Positions 1 to 8,306 of a stretch of DNA of 64,000 nucleotides are shown here, in pieces. Where the stretch lies: NCBI GenBank assembly GCA_018257865.1, contig JAEUBA010000030.1:248001-312000 (forward strand), read 5' to 3'. The stretch's first letter is position 1. Each line of letters begins with the position of its first letter. The stretch comes from Stereocaulon alpinum (taxonomy: Eukaryota > Ascomycota > Lecanoromycetes > Lecanorales > Stereocaulaceae). A program made the position numbers and the translations under genes. The notes beneath the pieces were generated by a model. The model was not told the origin of the DNA, made no database searches, and was given only the letters and a program-made list of their open reading frames with translations.

Positions 1-971
1 AGCGCAACTTGACATTTCCATCAAAAACTCTCAAGCTCGGAATTTACACTCACTCATTCACCCCTACAGTACTAGCCAACCTTGCATAATACCAAGTATC
101 TAGCTTTCTAATGCAGAATTACAGTACAAAGCCTATCAGGCGCTCTCTAAAGATACTACGTACTACTGTAATGTAGAATACTACTGTAAGCTTCCGAGAA
201 CCAAGCCCAGCCCAGCCCAGCCCCAAAGCGTATACCCGGATTACAGTATATTTAGGGATCTTTTCTACGGTAGGGGACGTTCCGGGCGCGGCTCTAGGGG
301 GTGGCTTTTCGTGAGGCGCAGAAATTTCACGCTTGACAGATCAATTGTTGCCTGTTGGGTACCTGTTATCTTACTGTAAGCCGCTGTAGTCCTGTGGAGG
401 TTTCTTGGTATGCTTAATGGGTTTTGTTCAGGAAGCTACTGTACGTAGTTTCTTTGTGCTGTAATGTTGATACTGTAGATGATTTCGGTGAGTATACGTA
501 TATCAATGATTCTACGGCATGCGTTGCCGCAGGATTCTTTAATCACCCAAAAGTTCGATCCTGCCACTTTCCTTGTCTACACGTACAGTACAGTCTAGGT
601 CAACAGTATACGCCGTAGACTACGGGATTGTCGAGAAATCGAGGATACGGTTATGGGTACCTTGTTCATGGTGGTACTGTAGAAGATGGCAGCTAGGTGT
701 GTTTTTTGCTTACGCGAGGGGAATACCTGATTGGGTAGCTCTGGGGTTCGATGGTTATGTTGTGGTGTCGAGAGTGCTTTGGGGGGGAAAGGAGAGGATA
801 AGTTGTGTAGCGATGGCGCTCTGACTGAGATCTGGTATGGAGAGAAGCGGCCAGGTTGGCGATATGGGTAATGTCGTTCTCAATTCGTGAGGGGCAATGA
901 GCCCAAACTTCCAGCGGCGCCATGCTAAAGGTAGGAAAATAGAGTCGTAAGAACCTACTGAATCCCATCCC
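1..971. other. Intergenic region rich in the 7-mer TACWGTA
   Basis: No convincing gene is seen. The stretch carries ten copies of the near-palindrome TAC(A/T)GTA, starting at 65, 120, 164, 182, 242, 372, 437, 471, 584 and 675. It also holds a short AGCCC tandem repeat. Small open frames here lack family resemblance and good starts. The region lies downstream of the stop codon of the TPR-CHAT gene. Confidence 0.7.
204..223. repeat. AGCCC pentanucleotide repeat, four units
   Basis: Four perfect tandem AGCCC units fill 204-223, followed by one extra C. It is a small microsatellite in the intergenic stretch, with no evident function. Confidence 0.9.
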
Positions 972-3900
972 TTACGCACCCATGTGAATGAACGGCGCCC
1001 AAATCAACGGCTCATTAATATACTCCTTCCTCACCGGTTCCAAAGCCTTATGCAGCGCCCAAGCGACCCTCTGATGCCTTTCAATCCTCCCTTCCGGCTT
1101 ATCCATCCCCGTGAGCAGATGCTTATAGAACTCTCTCGCGACATCAACACACACATCATCTTGCACGTTCCAAAGCGTAGCAATGACATGGCTGAAGCCT
1201 GCGAGCAGGAAGCCAGATGCCATATGGACGGCTTCGTCGGCTAGGGCTTGGATGTCTACACTAGCGCCTGAGCAGGCGGAGAGGTAGGCTAGTTGCATGT
1301 CTGTTCGGGAGCCGTGATTCGAAATGGAGATGTCGCGGACGCGGAGGGGATCGGCAACTTCTTTGCCTTCGCTATTAGTCTTAGTGAAGATGAGGCTGTT
1401 GTTTGATGGGTTGGACGTATCCGAAGAGCCGTGGCAGGCAAAGTGAACGGCTTGAGACTTTGACAGCTCGTCGAGAACGACCTGTGCTGAAGGCTGGGGC
1501 AAGTATGTTGTCAGAATCCGTTTATGCATAACCTTTTTAACGGCATCGACTTCGTCTTTGACGCCAGGAAGACCCGCAGGAGTGCCTGGCGTCGTTTCCA
1601 TAGTGGCAACGAGCAGACGAGGATCAGGTGTGTCGAGAAAAGAAAAGGGTCGTTCTCTGGCGTAGATGAGAGCTTTGATACTTGGTGCATATGTCGATAC
1701 CATACGACTGTACACGTTCGCTCGAGGTCCCTCTTTATTATCACCCACTGCATGAATTGGGATCTGATTGAATGGCATCCCAACCCGAATCCAGGTAACA
1801 TGAGTCAGTTTCTCCGGATCGGGTTCGAACTCGCTTTCAAGGAAGGAGCATACTGGTTGGATGAATGTCTTCCAAGTATACTCAAGAAGTTTTCCCAAAG
1901 TCTCGTTTCTTTCCGCTCGAGTCCGTAAGCCACCCCTAAGGACGTCGGTTTCCAACGTGAACACCTTAGTCTCTGGACCCGCATCAAAGGCTTCCCTTGA
2001 AGGTTTGTAAAAGCCTCGTTTCGTGGCCTCCTCCAGGTACACAGACTCGATTGATTCTGTCGTGATGATGATTGCATCGGCTCGCGTGGCCATGAAGCTG
2101 CTGTTCAATATTACAATGGGGCCCAAAGCCGCTAGCTCAAGCAGGCGATCCTCGGCTGGTGGGAGGAGGAAATCTTTATGTTCAGGTAGATCTCGAATTG
2201 TCAAGAACAGCTCTTCCAAATGTTCGACATCAGCCCGGCGTCCTTTCGCTACCGGTCCATACCTGTCACGAAGAAGATCGTCGGAAAAGTCACGGCTGTT
2301 GGAGGAGATCTCTGGGGAGTCAATCGCACGCCGAGTCTCTTCAAAGTCCTCCGCTATTGCAGGGTGAGTTGCATAGAGATCCGAGACATCACTCCGATAA
2401 TCAATAGTGGAGCCAATGATCACAGCGTTTCCCGATTCCAGCAGGCTTAATGCCGCATATGGTTTCTTCCTAGCTGCTAGAGCAATGGCCGCAGCATCGG
2501 ACGCAAGGTTGCGATAGTCGGCGGCTTGGTCGTACTCATCATCTCTCTCAGGCGTACGGGTGTGAATCTTAGGAACAATGCTCATTGCCTGGTCTAGAAA
2601 ATCGCTAGCTTTGAGCACTGCTCCGGCCTGCATACAAACCGAAGCCGCACTTCGAGCTGCAGAGATCCTGTCTCGTGGCGCCGCTAAGTCTGCTTGGAGA
2701 GCTAAATCGTAGGCTCTAAGGCAGTCTTCTATATCTTCATCAGATTGTTTCAAGGGCACTCTCTGACGGAGCCGATCTCCTAAGTACTTCAATAGACGAG
2801 CAAGGTCCCAGTCGTCATCTCTGCATGCGTTGACTGCTTCAAATGAGAGCTCAATAGCTCTATTGAGATACTGAATAGCTTCTGCCCTGTCGTTAGAATG
2901 ATCTGAGACTCCTTGAGCTGTCTTAGCAACTGTTTCAGTGCCTTCCTTGTCGCCATTGGAAGCGGTTGGTACCAATTGGGCCTGATGAATTGCTTCGAAC
3001 TTCCATTGATAGTAAATGCTCAAATAATTAAGATAGCCGGGCCTGTGGAGATGGCCCTGTGGGACAGAAGCAAGGATTTCTTCAATAAGGCCAATAGCAC
3101 GATCTAGGTCCGCCATATCGCCTTTCATGTCATACCTCAGGACATAGTGATCCGCCAGTGAGCTGCGGTATTTTGGTAGATGATGATGGCCTTCAGGCAT
3201 AGCTGCGACCGCTTTCTCTGCCAGCTCAATTGCACGTTCCATATCAGCCAAAGTCCCAAGCTTAGTCTGCGCTTTCGTGCTTAAATTCAGTGATGCGTTG
3301 TGCTGCATTTTGGCTAATTTGCCCTTATGTCCAGGAGGAGCTGCAGCGATGGCCTCCTCACTTAGGGAAACTGCACGCTCCACATCTCTGATGTAACCAA
3401 ATTTTTCATGTCTTTTCCATAATGCCGTAGATAAGCCGCTGTAGTAACGTGTCATGTCAGAAATGTTCTGTTCTTTTGCAACCTTCAGAGCCTCCTCTGC
3501 CAGAAGGACGCAGTCTTCCAGTTGCGAACGAAATCTGGTATAATCATATTTCAAGCTCAGGTAACAGCTCAGATTGCTGAGCAGCATAGCTCGAGCCTCC
3601 TTATTTGGACCCATTGTAGCCAAACCCTCCTGCACCAGTGAAATACCTGTGTCAAGGTCGTGCTGTGAGTTCGAACGCCTGAATCTATATTGTAGTACGC
3701 TTGCGAGGTTGTTCAGTAGGGCAGGGCGCCGTGAATCGACCTCAGGAAATTGGCTAACGGCACGTTCAGCCATCCAATATGCACGATCAACGTTATCCGT
3801 TGTAAGTGTACGTTCAAGAGAAAAGTGACTAGCGATGGTGCTCGCGAGATGGCTGTAGACAACCCATCGGCTTTTGTTGTCACCTTCTTCATATACCGGC

Positions 3901-5324
3901 GCCGTTACCGCGTTTTCAGCCTGTCTCTCCGCCTCCTCAAGGTCTTTCGGGTCACTCGTATGCTTGAATCTTGTGGCTAGAAGCCGTGAAAGCTTCTCCA
4001 AGTGGTCGCCCTCGTCCGGGCTACCGGTCAAGGATCCATCCACCGCACCTCTGGCACACTGTATCGCTTCCCCTAGATCTATGATATTTCTCGAGAGTTT
4101 GTATTGGGTTTCAAGAAAGGAGCACAAATTTCCTAGAATCATAGCCCGTTCTGCATTGGGGGTCGGGGATAGCAGCCCCAAGGCCGCCTTCTGCATATCA
4201 ATCGCTTGCAGGAGGTCGTTTTGAGAACTCGTCTTCTCATATCGAAGGAAAAGAGAAGCAGCAAGATTTGACATATGGCCAGGAAGCCGCTTTGAAACTT
4301 TATCATTTGCAGCGTCCTGCTCAAGTGTCAATCTTCCGAACTTGATGGACTCATCAATGTCCTCGATATTGCTAGTAAGCTTGTACATGTCAGAATGGCG
4401 GTTGCCAAGGTTTGTGAGGTATAGTGGATATCGCCACTCCTCCGGTGCGCAAGTATCGACGACTTCTTGAGCGAGTCTCAGCGCTCTCTCTGCATCGCTT
4501 CTAAGGCCTGACAGCTTTGCGATTCTAGAAGCACAACTCGCCAAGTTATTCAGATAGCCTGGCCTGTTAAGATGATCCAAAGGCGTGACATCGACTGCTT
4601 GCTGTGCAGCAGTCATTGCTCGATCCAAATGATCTTTGAGACCCGTTCGCTGGTAAAGACTACTCAGTTTGTCTCCTAGGTTATGCTGGTGCAATCCATA
4701 GTTCTTGTGATCAATGGGCACTGCGGCAACAGCATCTTCCCCATGATAGACCGCCCATTCAAGGTCCTCCACATCAAGTGTGTGCCCATACTTCATTTCG
4801 TACAAGAAGGACAGAGCGCACCGAAAGTCGGCACTACCCTCATCCGCAGGGGACGCTTGCTCAACAGCCTTTTCAGACATCTCGATTGCTCTGAGTAAGT
4901 CCATCATATTGCCTTGTAGCTCGAATTTTGACTTAAGGACATCCGTGAGAACCCCAATAACCATCAAAAGCTTGCTGTGATTACGGGGCATAGCCAACAC
5001 TGCCGCCATCGCTAGGTAGAGGGCCACTCGGAGGTACTCAACACGTTGTGTTTCCTGATACAAATCATGTTTTTGGTAGCCCAGAATCGCAGCGATGTCA
5101 CAGAACTCAAAGTCTTCCATCTGCATCGTTGAGATATCTTTCAACTTGCTGACAACATACTCTAAGACCTGGTCTTTATCTTCGTCTTGTTCTGGTGAAT
5201 CTCTAGACTGATCGTCTTCTGAGTGATCGCTATCGGCTTCGGTTCCCCGTTGACCCTCATCAGGGTCAGCTTCTGATCGATCATCGACCCCATCAACTTC
5301 TGACTGTTCTCCTTCAGATGCCAT
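972..5324 (-). CDS. TPR-repeat protein with C-terminal CHAT (caspase-like) protease domain
   Basis: A single uninterrupted exon of 1450 residues. I start it at the first ATG (5322-5324); the frame is open further upstream only from a non-ATG codon. Residues 2-60 are very acidic and look disordered. From about 110 to 1010 come many degenerate helix-turn-helix repeats of TPR type (recurring patterns such as D-L-x-x-A-I and GHxxRPxYLxNL). The last ~320 residues form a CHAT domain: the HFACHG motif places the catalytic His at 1298, and LSACSGA places the Cys at 1351. CHAT domains are caspase-clan cysteine peptidases. No NACHT or NB-ARC ATPase is present, so this is not a classical NLR; the TPR array is probably the sensing or regulatory part. 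It is divergent from the gasdermin-like gene at 5751, with 426 bp between starts. Known context: fungal gasdermin genes usually sit beside subtilisin-like or caspase-related protease genes. Cleavage of the neighbour is inferred. Confidence 0.88.
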   Translation of the reverse strand: MASEGEQSEVDGVDDRSEADPDEGQRGTEADSDHSEDDQSRDSPEQDEDKDQVLEYVVSKLKDISTMQMEDFEFCDIAAILGYQKHDLYQETQRVEYLRVALYLAMAAVLAMPRNHSKLLMVIGVLTDVLKSKFELQGNMMDLLRAIEMSEKAVEQASPADEGSADFRCALSFLYEMKYGHTLDVEDLEWAVYHGEDAVAAVPIDHKNYGLHQHNLGDKLSSLYQRTGLKDHLDRAMTAAQQAVDVTPLDHLNRPGYLNNLASCASRIAKLSGLRSDAERALRLAQEVVDTCAPEEWRYPLYLTNLGNRHSDMYKLTSNIEDIDESIKFGRLTLEQDAANDKVSKRLPGHMSNLAASLFLRYEKTSSQNDLLQAIDMQKAALGLLSPTPNAERAMILGNLCSFLETQYKLSRNIIDLGEAIQCARGAVDGSLTGSPDEGDHLEKLSRLLATRFKHTSDPKDLEEAERQAENAVTAPVYEEGDNKSRWVVYSHLASTIASHFSLERTLTTDNVDRAYWMAERAVSQFPEVDSRRPALLNNLASVLQYRFRRSNSQHDLDTGISLVQEGLATMGPNKEARAMLLSNLSCYLSLKYDYTRFRSQLEDCVLLAEEALKVAKEQNISDMTRYYSGLSTALWKRHEKFGYIRDVERAVSLSEEAIAAAPPGHKGKLAKMQHNASLNLSTKAQTKLGTLADMERAIELAEKAVAAMPEGHHHLPKYRSSLADHYVLRYDMKGDMADLDRAIGLIEEILASVPQGHLHRPGYLNYLSIYYQWKFEAIHQAQLVPTASNGDKEGTETVAKTAQGVSDHSNDRAEAIQYLNRAIELSFEAVNACRDDDWDLARLLKYLGDRLRQRVPLKQSDEDIEDCLRAYDLALQADLAAPRDRISAARSAASVCMQAGAVLKASDFLDQAMSIVPKIHTRTPERDDEYDQAADYRNLASDAAAIALAARKKPYAALSLLESGNAVIIGSTIDYRSDVSDLYATHPAIAEDFEETRRAIDSPEISSNSRDFSDDLLRDRYGPVAKGRRADVEHLEELFLTIRDLPEHKDFLLPPAEDRLLELAALGPIVILNSSFMATRADAIIITTESIESVYLEEATKRGFYKPSREAFDAGPETKVFTLETDVLRGGLRTRAERNETLGKLLEYTWKTFIQPVCSFLESEFEPDPEKLTHVTWIRVGMPFNQIPIHAVGDNKEGPRANVYSRMVSTYAPSIKALIYARERPFSFLDTPDPRLLVATMETTPGTPAGLPGVKDEVDAVKKVMHKRILTTYLPQPSAQVVLDELSKSQAVHFACHGSSDTSNPSNNSLIFTKTNSEGKEVADPLRVRDISISNHGSRTDMQLAYLSACSGASVDIQALADEAVHMASGFLLAGFSHVIATLWNVQDDVCVDVAREFYKHLLTGMDKPEGRIERHQRVAWALHKALEPVRKEYINEPLIWAPFIHMGA

Positions 5325-5750
5325 GTCGACTTGGTGGTTGCATAAACACCGTCGGAAATATAAGAGGAGTGAGAACCTTTGGGCGTTGCAACCATGTGGA
5401 CGAAGCTGTGCCAAAGCGTGCACGCAATCAGGTCTCACATATAAAGCGTACTACGTTCCTGCATCTTATAAATATCGTGAGTTTTTTCAGCTCTCCGGAG
5501 CTGAACAAGTTGCGGAGTCCATATGATTCTAGACCTAGGATACGAAGACGGGGCGTTTTCTATACCCAGAATTGGTTAAGTGGCCGGCAGGGCGGTAAAC
5601 CATTCGAAACTCCGGGCTATGCTGCTGCCCGGAGCGTTCTTGGCCGAGCCTGACTTTATCTTGGCGTCGATGCTTTGAAGTGAACTTGAGCAGGATTAGA
5701 GCTGTCTTTGTGTGCAATCAAGGAAGACCGCAGTCAGCTCAACAATCATC
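5325..5750. promoter_or_regulatory. Shared divergent promoter of the CHAT/gasdermin-like pair
   Basis: This 426 bp interval separates the two start codons and must hold both promoters. It contains CTCCGG-based symmetric elements: a palindrome CTCCGGAG at 5493-5500, and an inverted repeat of CTCCGGGC (5610-5617) with GCCCGGAG (5627-5634) around a 9-nt spacer. CGG/CCG triplets in such arrangements are typical half-sites of fungal Zn(II)2Cys6 regulators. That regulator class is an inference. Confidence 0.55.
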
Positions 5751-6683
5751 ATGCCTACCACGCTGCTCATTCCAGTGCCCTTACCTGCCGATGAAGTTCG
5801 AATCGGTTCTTTCTTGCTGAACCCGCAAGACCCAACTCAAGACTATTACGACCCGCAAGAAGATGAACCTGAATTCAAACCCAGAATCATCCGTGTAGAT
5901 GTAACAGACTTCAGCAACACAATTCGAGATGCCGGGTCGAAAGAGATCGAAACAGTGCTAACAGACTACCTCTCAACCACCGTTGACTGGGGAAAGTCCA
6001 AGACGTTAGAGCTCTCATCCGCTAAAGCTGCGACATACATCATGAAAAACTCTGGCACTTGGTTCGAGCAAGTCTGTGGGCTCACTAAGACAAGGCGATG
6101 GTTTGAAAAGTGGATTGGTCGGGGTCGCAAGATCTATCTTCTCGTTGGGCTTCGAACCATCTTCAATGGCCGGATCAAGATTGATCACAGTACAACGACC
6201 AGTACAGGTGGCCACGGAAAGCTGCCTGTCGACTTACTGGCTGGGTTAACACCAATGGGCCTCAACGTTGGTGGCGGAGGCAAAATCTCGAAAGACCAAG
6301 GCGTTACCAGTGAGTTTTCAGCCGCTGGAGAACGCATATGGGCGCTGCAGTATCGACAGATTAAGTTCAAATGGTATTCGAGTAGGAAATTAGAGAATGC
6401 GGCTTTGGAAACTGGGGCTAGGTGGTTGACTTTTGACAGAGGAGGCAACAAGGCTTACGGGGGAACGGTTGAGGGAGGGATTAGGGCTGGAGTTCCGGTA
6501 GAAATTGGGCCTGGGATTGAGGTAGGGAGTAAGGTTGGGATGGAGGGAGGGATGGATGAGGATATTATTGAGGCGATAATGGATGAGGATGTCATCGCGG
6601 CGGTAATGGATGATGATCTAGAATTAGGGGATTGGTTCGATGTTCAGGACGCTAATGGGGATGTGTTGTTGATCCCTAATTGA
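5751..6683 (+). CDS. Gasdermin-like pore-forming protein (putative cell-death effector)
   Basis: One exon, 310 residues, starting at the ATG at 5751; the frame upstream lacks another in-frame ATG. No signal peptide or classic membrane helix is seen. The middle (residues ~115-235) has amphipathic beta-strand-like segments such as IYLLVGLRTIF and RIWALQYRQIKFKWY, separated by a Gly-rich loop. This fits the membrane-inserting hairpins of the gasdermin fold. The last 43 residues contain three tandem acidic nonapeptides (268-294), then a hydrophobic end. Characterised fungal gasdermins (HET-Q1 of Podospora) are of similar size and lose a ~5 kDa C-terminal piece when a partner protease activates them; 43 residues is about that size. 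The divergent neighbour encodes a caspase-like CHAT protease, the arrangement known for fungal gasdermin loci. The family call rests on fold-like features plus this context, not on a profile search. Alternative: an unrelated lineage-specific effector of the protease. Confidence 0.66.
   Translation: MPTTLLIPVPLPADEVRIGSFLLNPQDPTQDYYDPQEDEPEFKPRIIRVDVTDFSNTIRDAGSKEIETVLTDYLSTTVDWGKSKTLELSSAKAATYIMKNSGTWFEQVCGLTKTRRWFEKWIGRGRKIYLLVGLRTIFNGRIKIDHSTTTSTGGHGKLPVDLLAGLTPMGLNVGGGGKISKDQGVTSEFSAAGERIWALQYRQIKFKWYSSRKLENAALETGARWLTFDRGGNKAYGGTVEGGIRAGVPVEIGPGIEVGSKVGMEGGMDEDIIEAIMDEDVIAAVMDDDLELGDWFDVQDANGDVLLIPN
6552..6632 (+). repeat. Three tandem 27-nt units coding acidic nonapeptides
   Basis: Units 6552-6578, 6579-6605 and 6606-6632 encode MDEDIIEAI, MDEDVIAAV and MDDDLELGD. 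Each begins with ATGGATGA and has diverged mainly in its second half. They lie in the presumed inhibitory tail of the gasdermin-like protein, residues 268-294. Confidence 0.9.
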
Positions 6684-8306
6684 CCCGAAAGGAATATATT
6701 AGAGACAATAGGCGGTTCTTAGTTGGGTGTTCTCAAAGACACAGACCAGGATGAATGGTCGAAAATGTAAGGCAGGGCAAGACAGGCTACGGGCAGGGAC
6801 ATGCAATTTGTAGAAGTTCGGGAGTCTTAGTGTCTGGGCTGACAAATTGACAATAGAGAGGAGTGGCAAGCGATGGACTCGATTCAATGGTGCATCTCAA
6901 AAACATGAGCCTCGCAAGTAGCGAAGATGATTGCGGAGTTGTTGAAAATAAAATGGATCTTTGATGGCGTTACCATCCTTGAGTTGGAAGCTTTTCTTGC
7001 ACTGCTCGCTACTATTCCAGAACTTAGGGTTTGGTCAATAAGGCCCTGTGAATCATTCGAGCATTACAGGTAGCAGGCTTGCGGTGGTGGTACTAAGGTA
7101 AGTGACATTTGTTGCTGAAGTACAACCCTAGGTACTCAATGCGATTGTGGCTTGGCCTGGAGTTACAGTAGTATGTCTCAAACACCGGGATTTGTTTGAT
7201 AATGCGAAGAATCCTTTTACATAGACCTATCATTGTGTTATCGTTCCCAGTGTCAAGCCTCCACTGATGCATCTGGACAGGCAGGCGAATACCCAGCGCA
7301 TTAGTGGGCTACTCCGAATGATGCTTACCATAACAAGGCACAAGAGGTCGAGATGGAGTAAGAGCTCGAAGTCAGGGTTAGCCTCTTACAGAACATCTCC
7401 TGGCAAGTTCACCGTAGATCCATGGCCAATGACCTCTCGTTTCTAACTCCACCTTTTGAAAGCCCCACCGCGTCAACCTAAAGACTCGATGTCTTAGATT
7501 TCGCTCTAACGGTAGACAGTAAGACTCTACACGAAGTAACACCATCTTGCTCAGCTCATCAATTCTCCATCCTGAAACTTCACAGGGCATTCTTAAGGAA
7601 TCATTGTAAGACGGTATCTGCGCTGCAATATCATGAACGTTTTGCAACTCAGTGCTCACACCCCATATGTGAGTACGGTCAGCAAGATACTAGTGCTTCG
7701 AAGGAGTCGAGGGACTTGTAGATCTCAAGGTGAAGGAGCCAAATGGATATCCAAGATATGAGGCTTGTATTGTTTACGAAATAGCGAACAAAAGCCTGAC
7801 AATATCTCAAGTCACGCAAGGAACAGTGCAACTAAAGTGCCGAAGGCAAAAGAAGAGGATTATGGCTTTGAAGCCCGAAAGCCACTGTCGTAACATCCTG
7901 ACTAGCGATGAATTTGACTGAAAGGAAGATCCGATCAGATCAAGGAACGAAAACGGAGAATAATGGTCAATGCCGGGTAGCTATGGTGATTCAATGCTTG
8001 GCAAATACTGTTCCGGTCCGTACACACCGTACAAGCGCTCAGTACCACCAATACTCATTTGAGCCTTTACAGCTCGACAGGTGTCTCAATTTGCGCTTCC
8101 TGTGTTGTGGCCTTTATTGAGACCATGCTGCCAATGACTTTCACTCTGCCCCTACTTTTGCCGCCTTGACTCGAGCTGACGCGCTCGTACCAATTGCACC
8201 GGTAGCATCAGCTGAGGCGCAATGAAGCCCACCTGCCTTTCGAGACATCCTTCCTAGGACATCTCTCAGAAAGTCCTCATTCTCTTGGACTACCTAGTAC
8301 ATCACT
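6684..8306. other. Intergenic region, no gene recognised
   Basis: Between the gasdermin-like gene and TAF2 no open frame has an ATG start plus family resemblance. A 93-codon minus-strand frame at 7378-7659 begins at GTG and is not recognised. One TACAGTA motif occurs near 7163. The last ~200 bp presumably carry the TAF2 promoter. Confidence 0.6.

Noticed and set aside
7378..7659. 93-codon minus-strand frame downstream of the gasdermin-like gene
   Set aside because: GTG start only, no family resemblance, and isolated; not enough to call a third member of the module.
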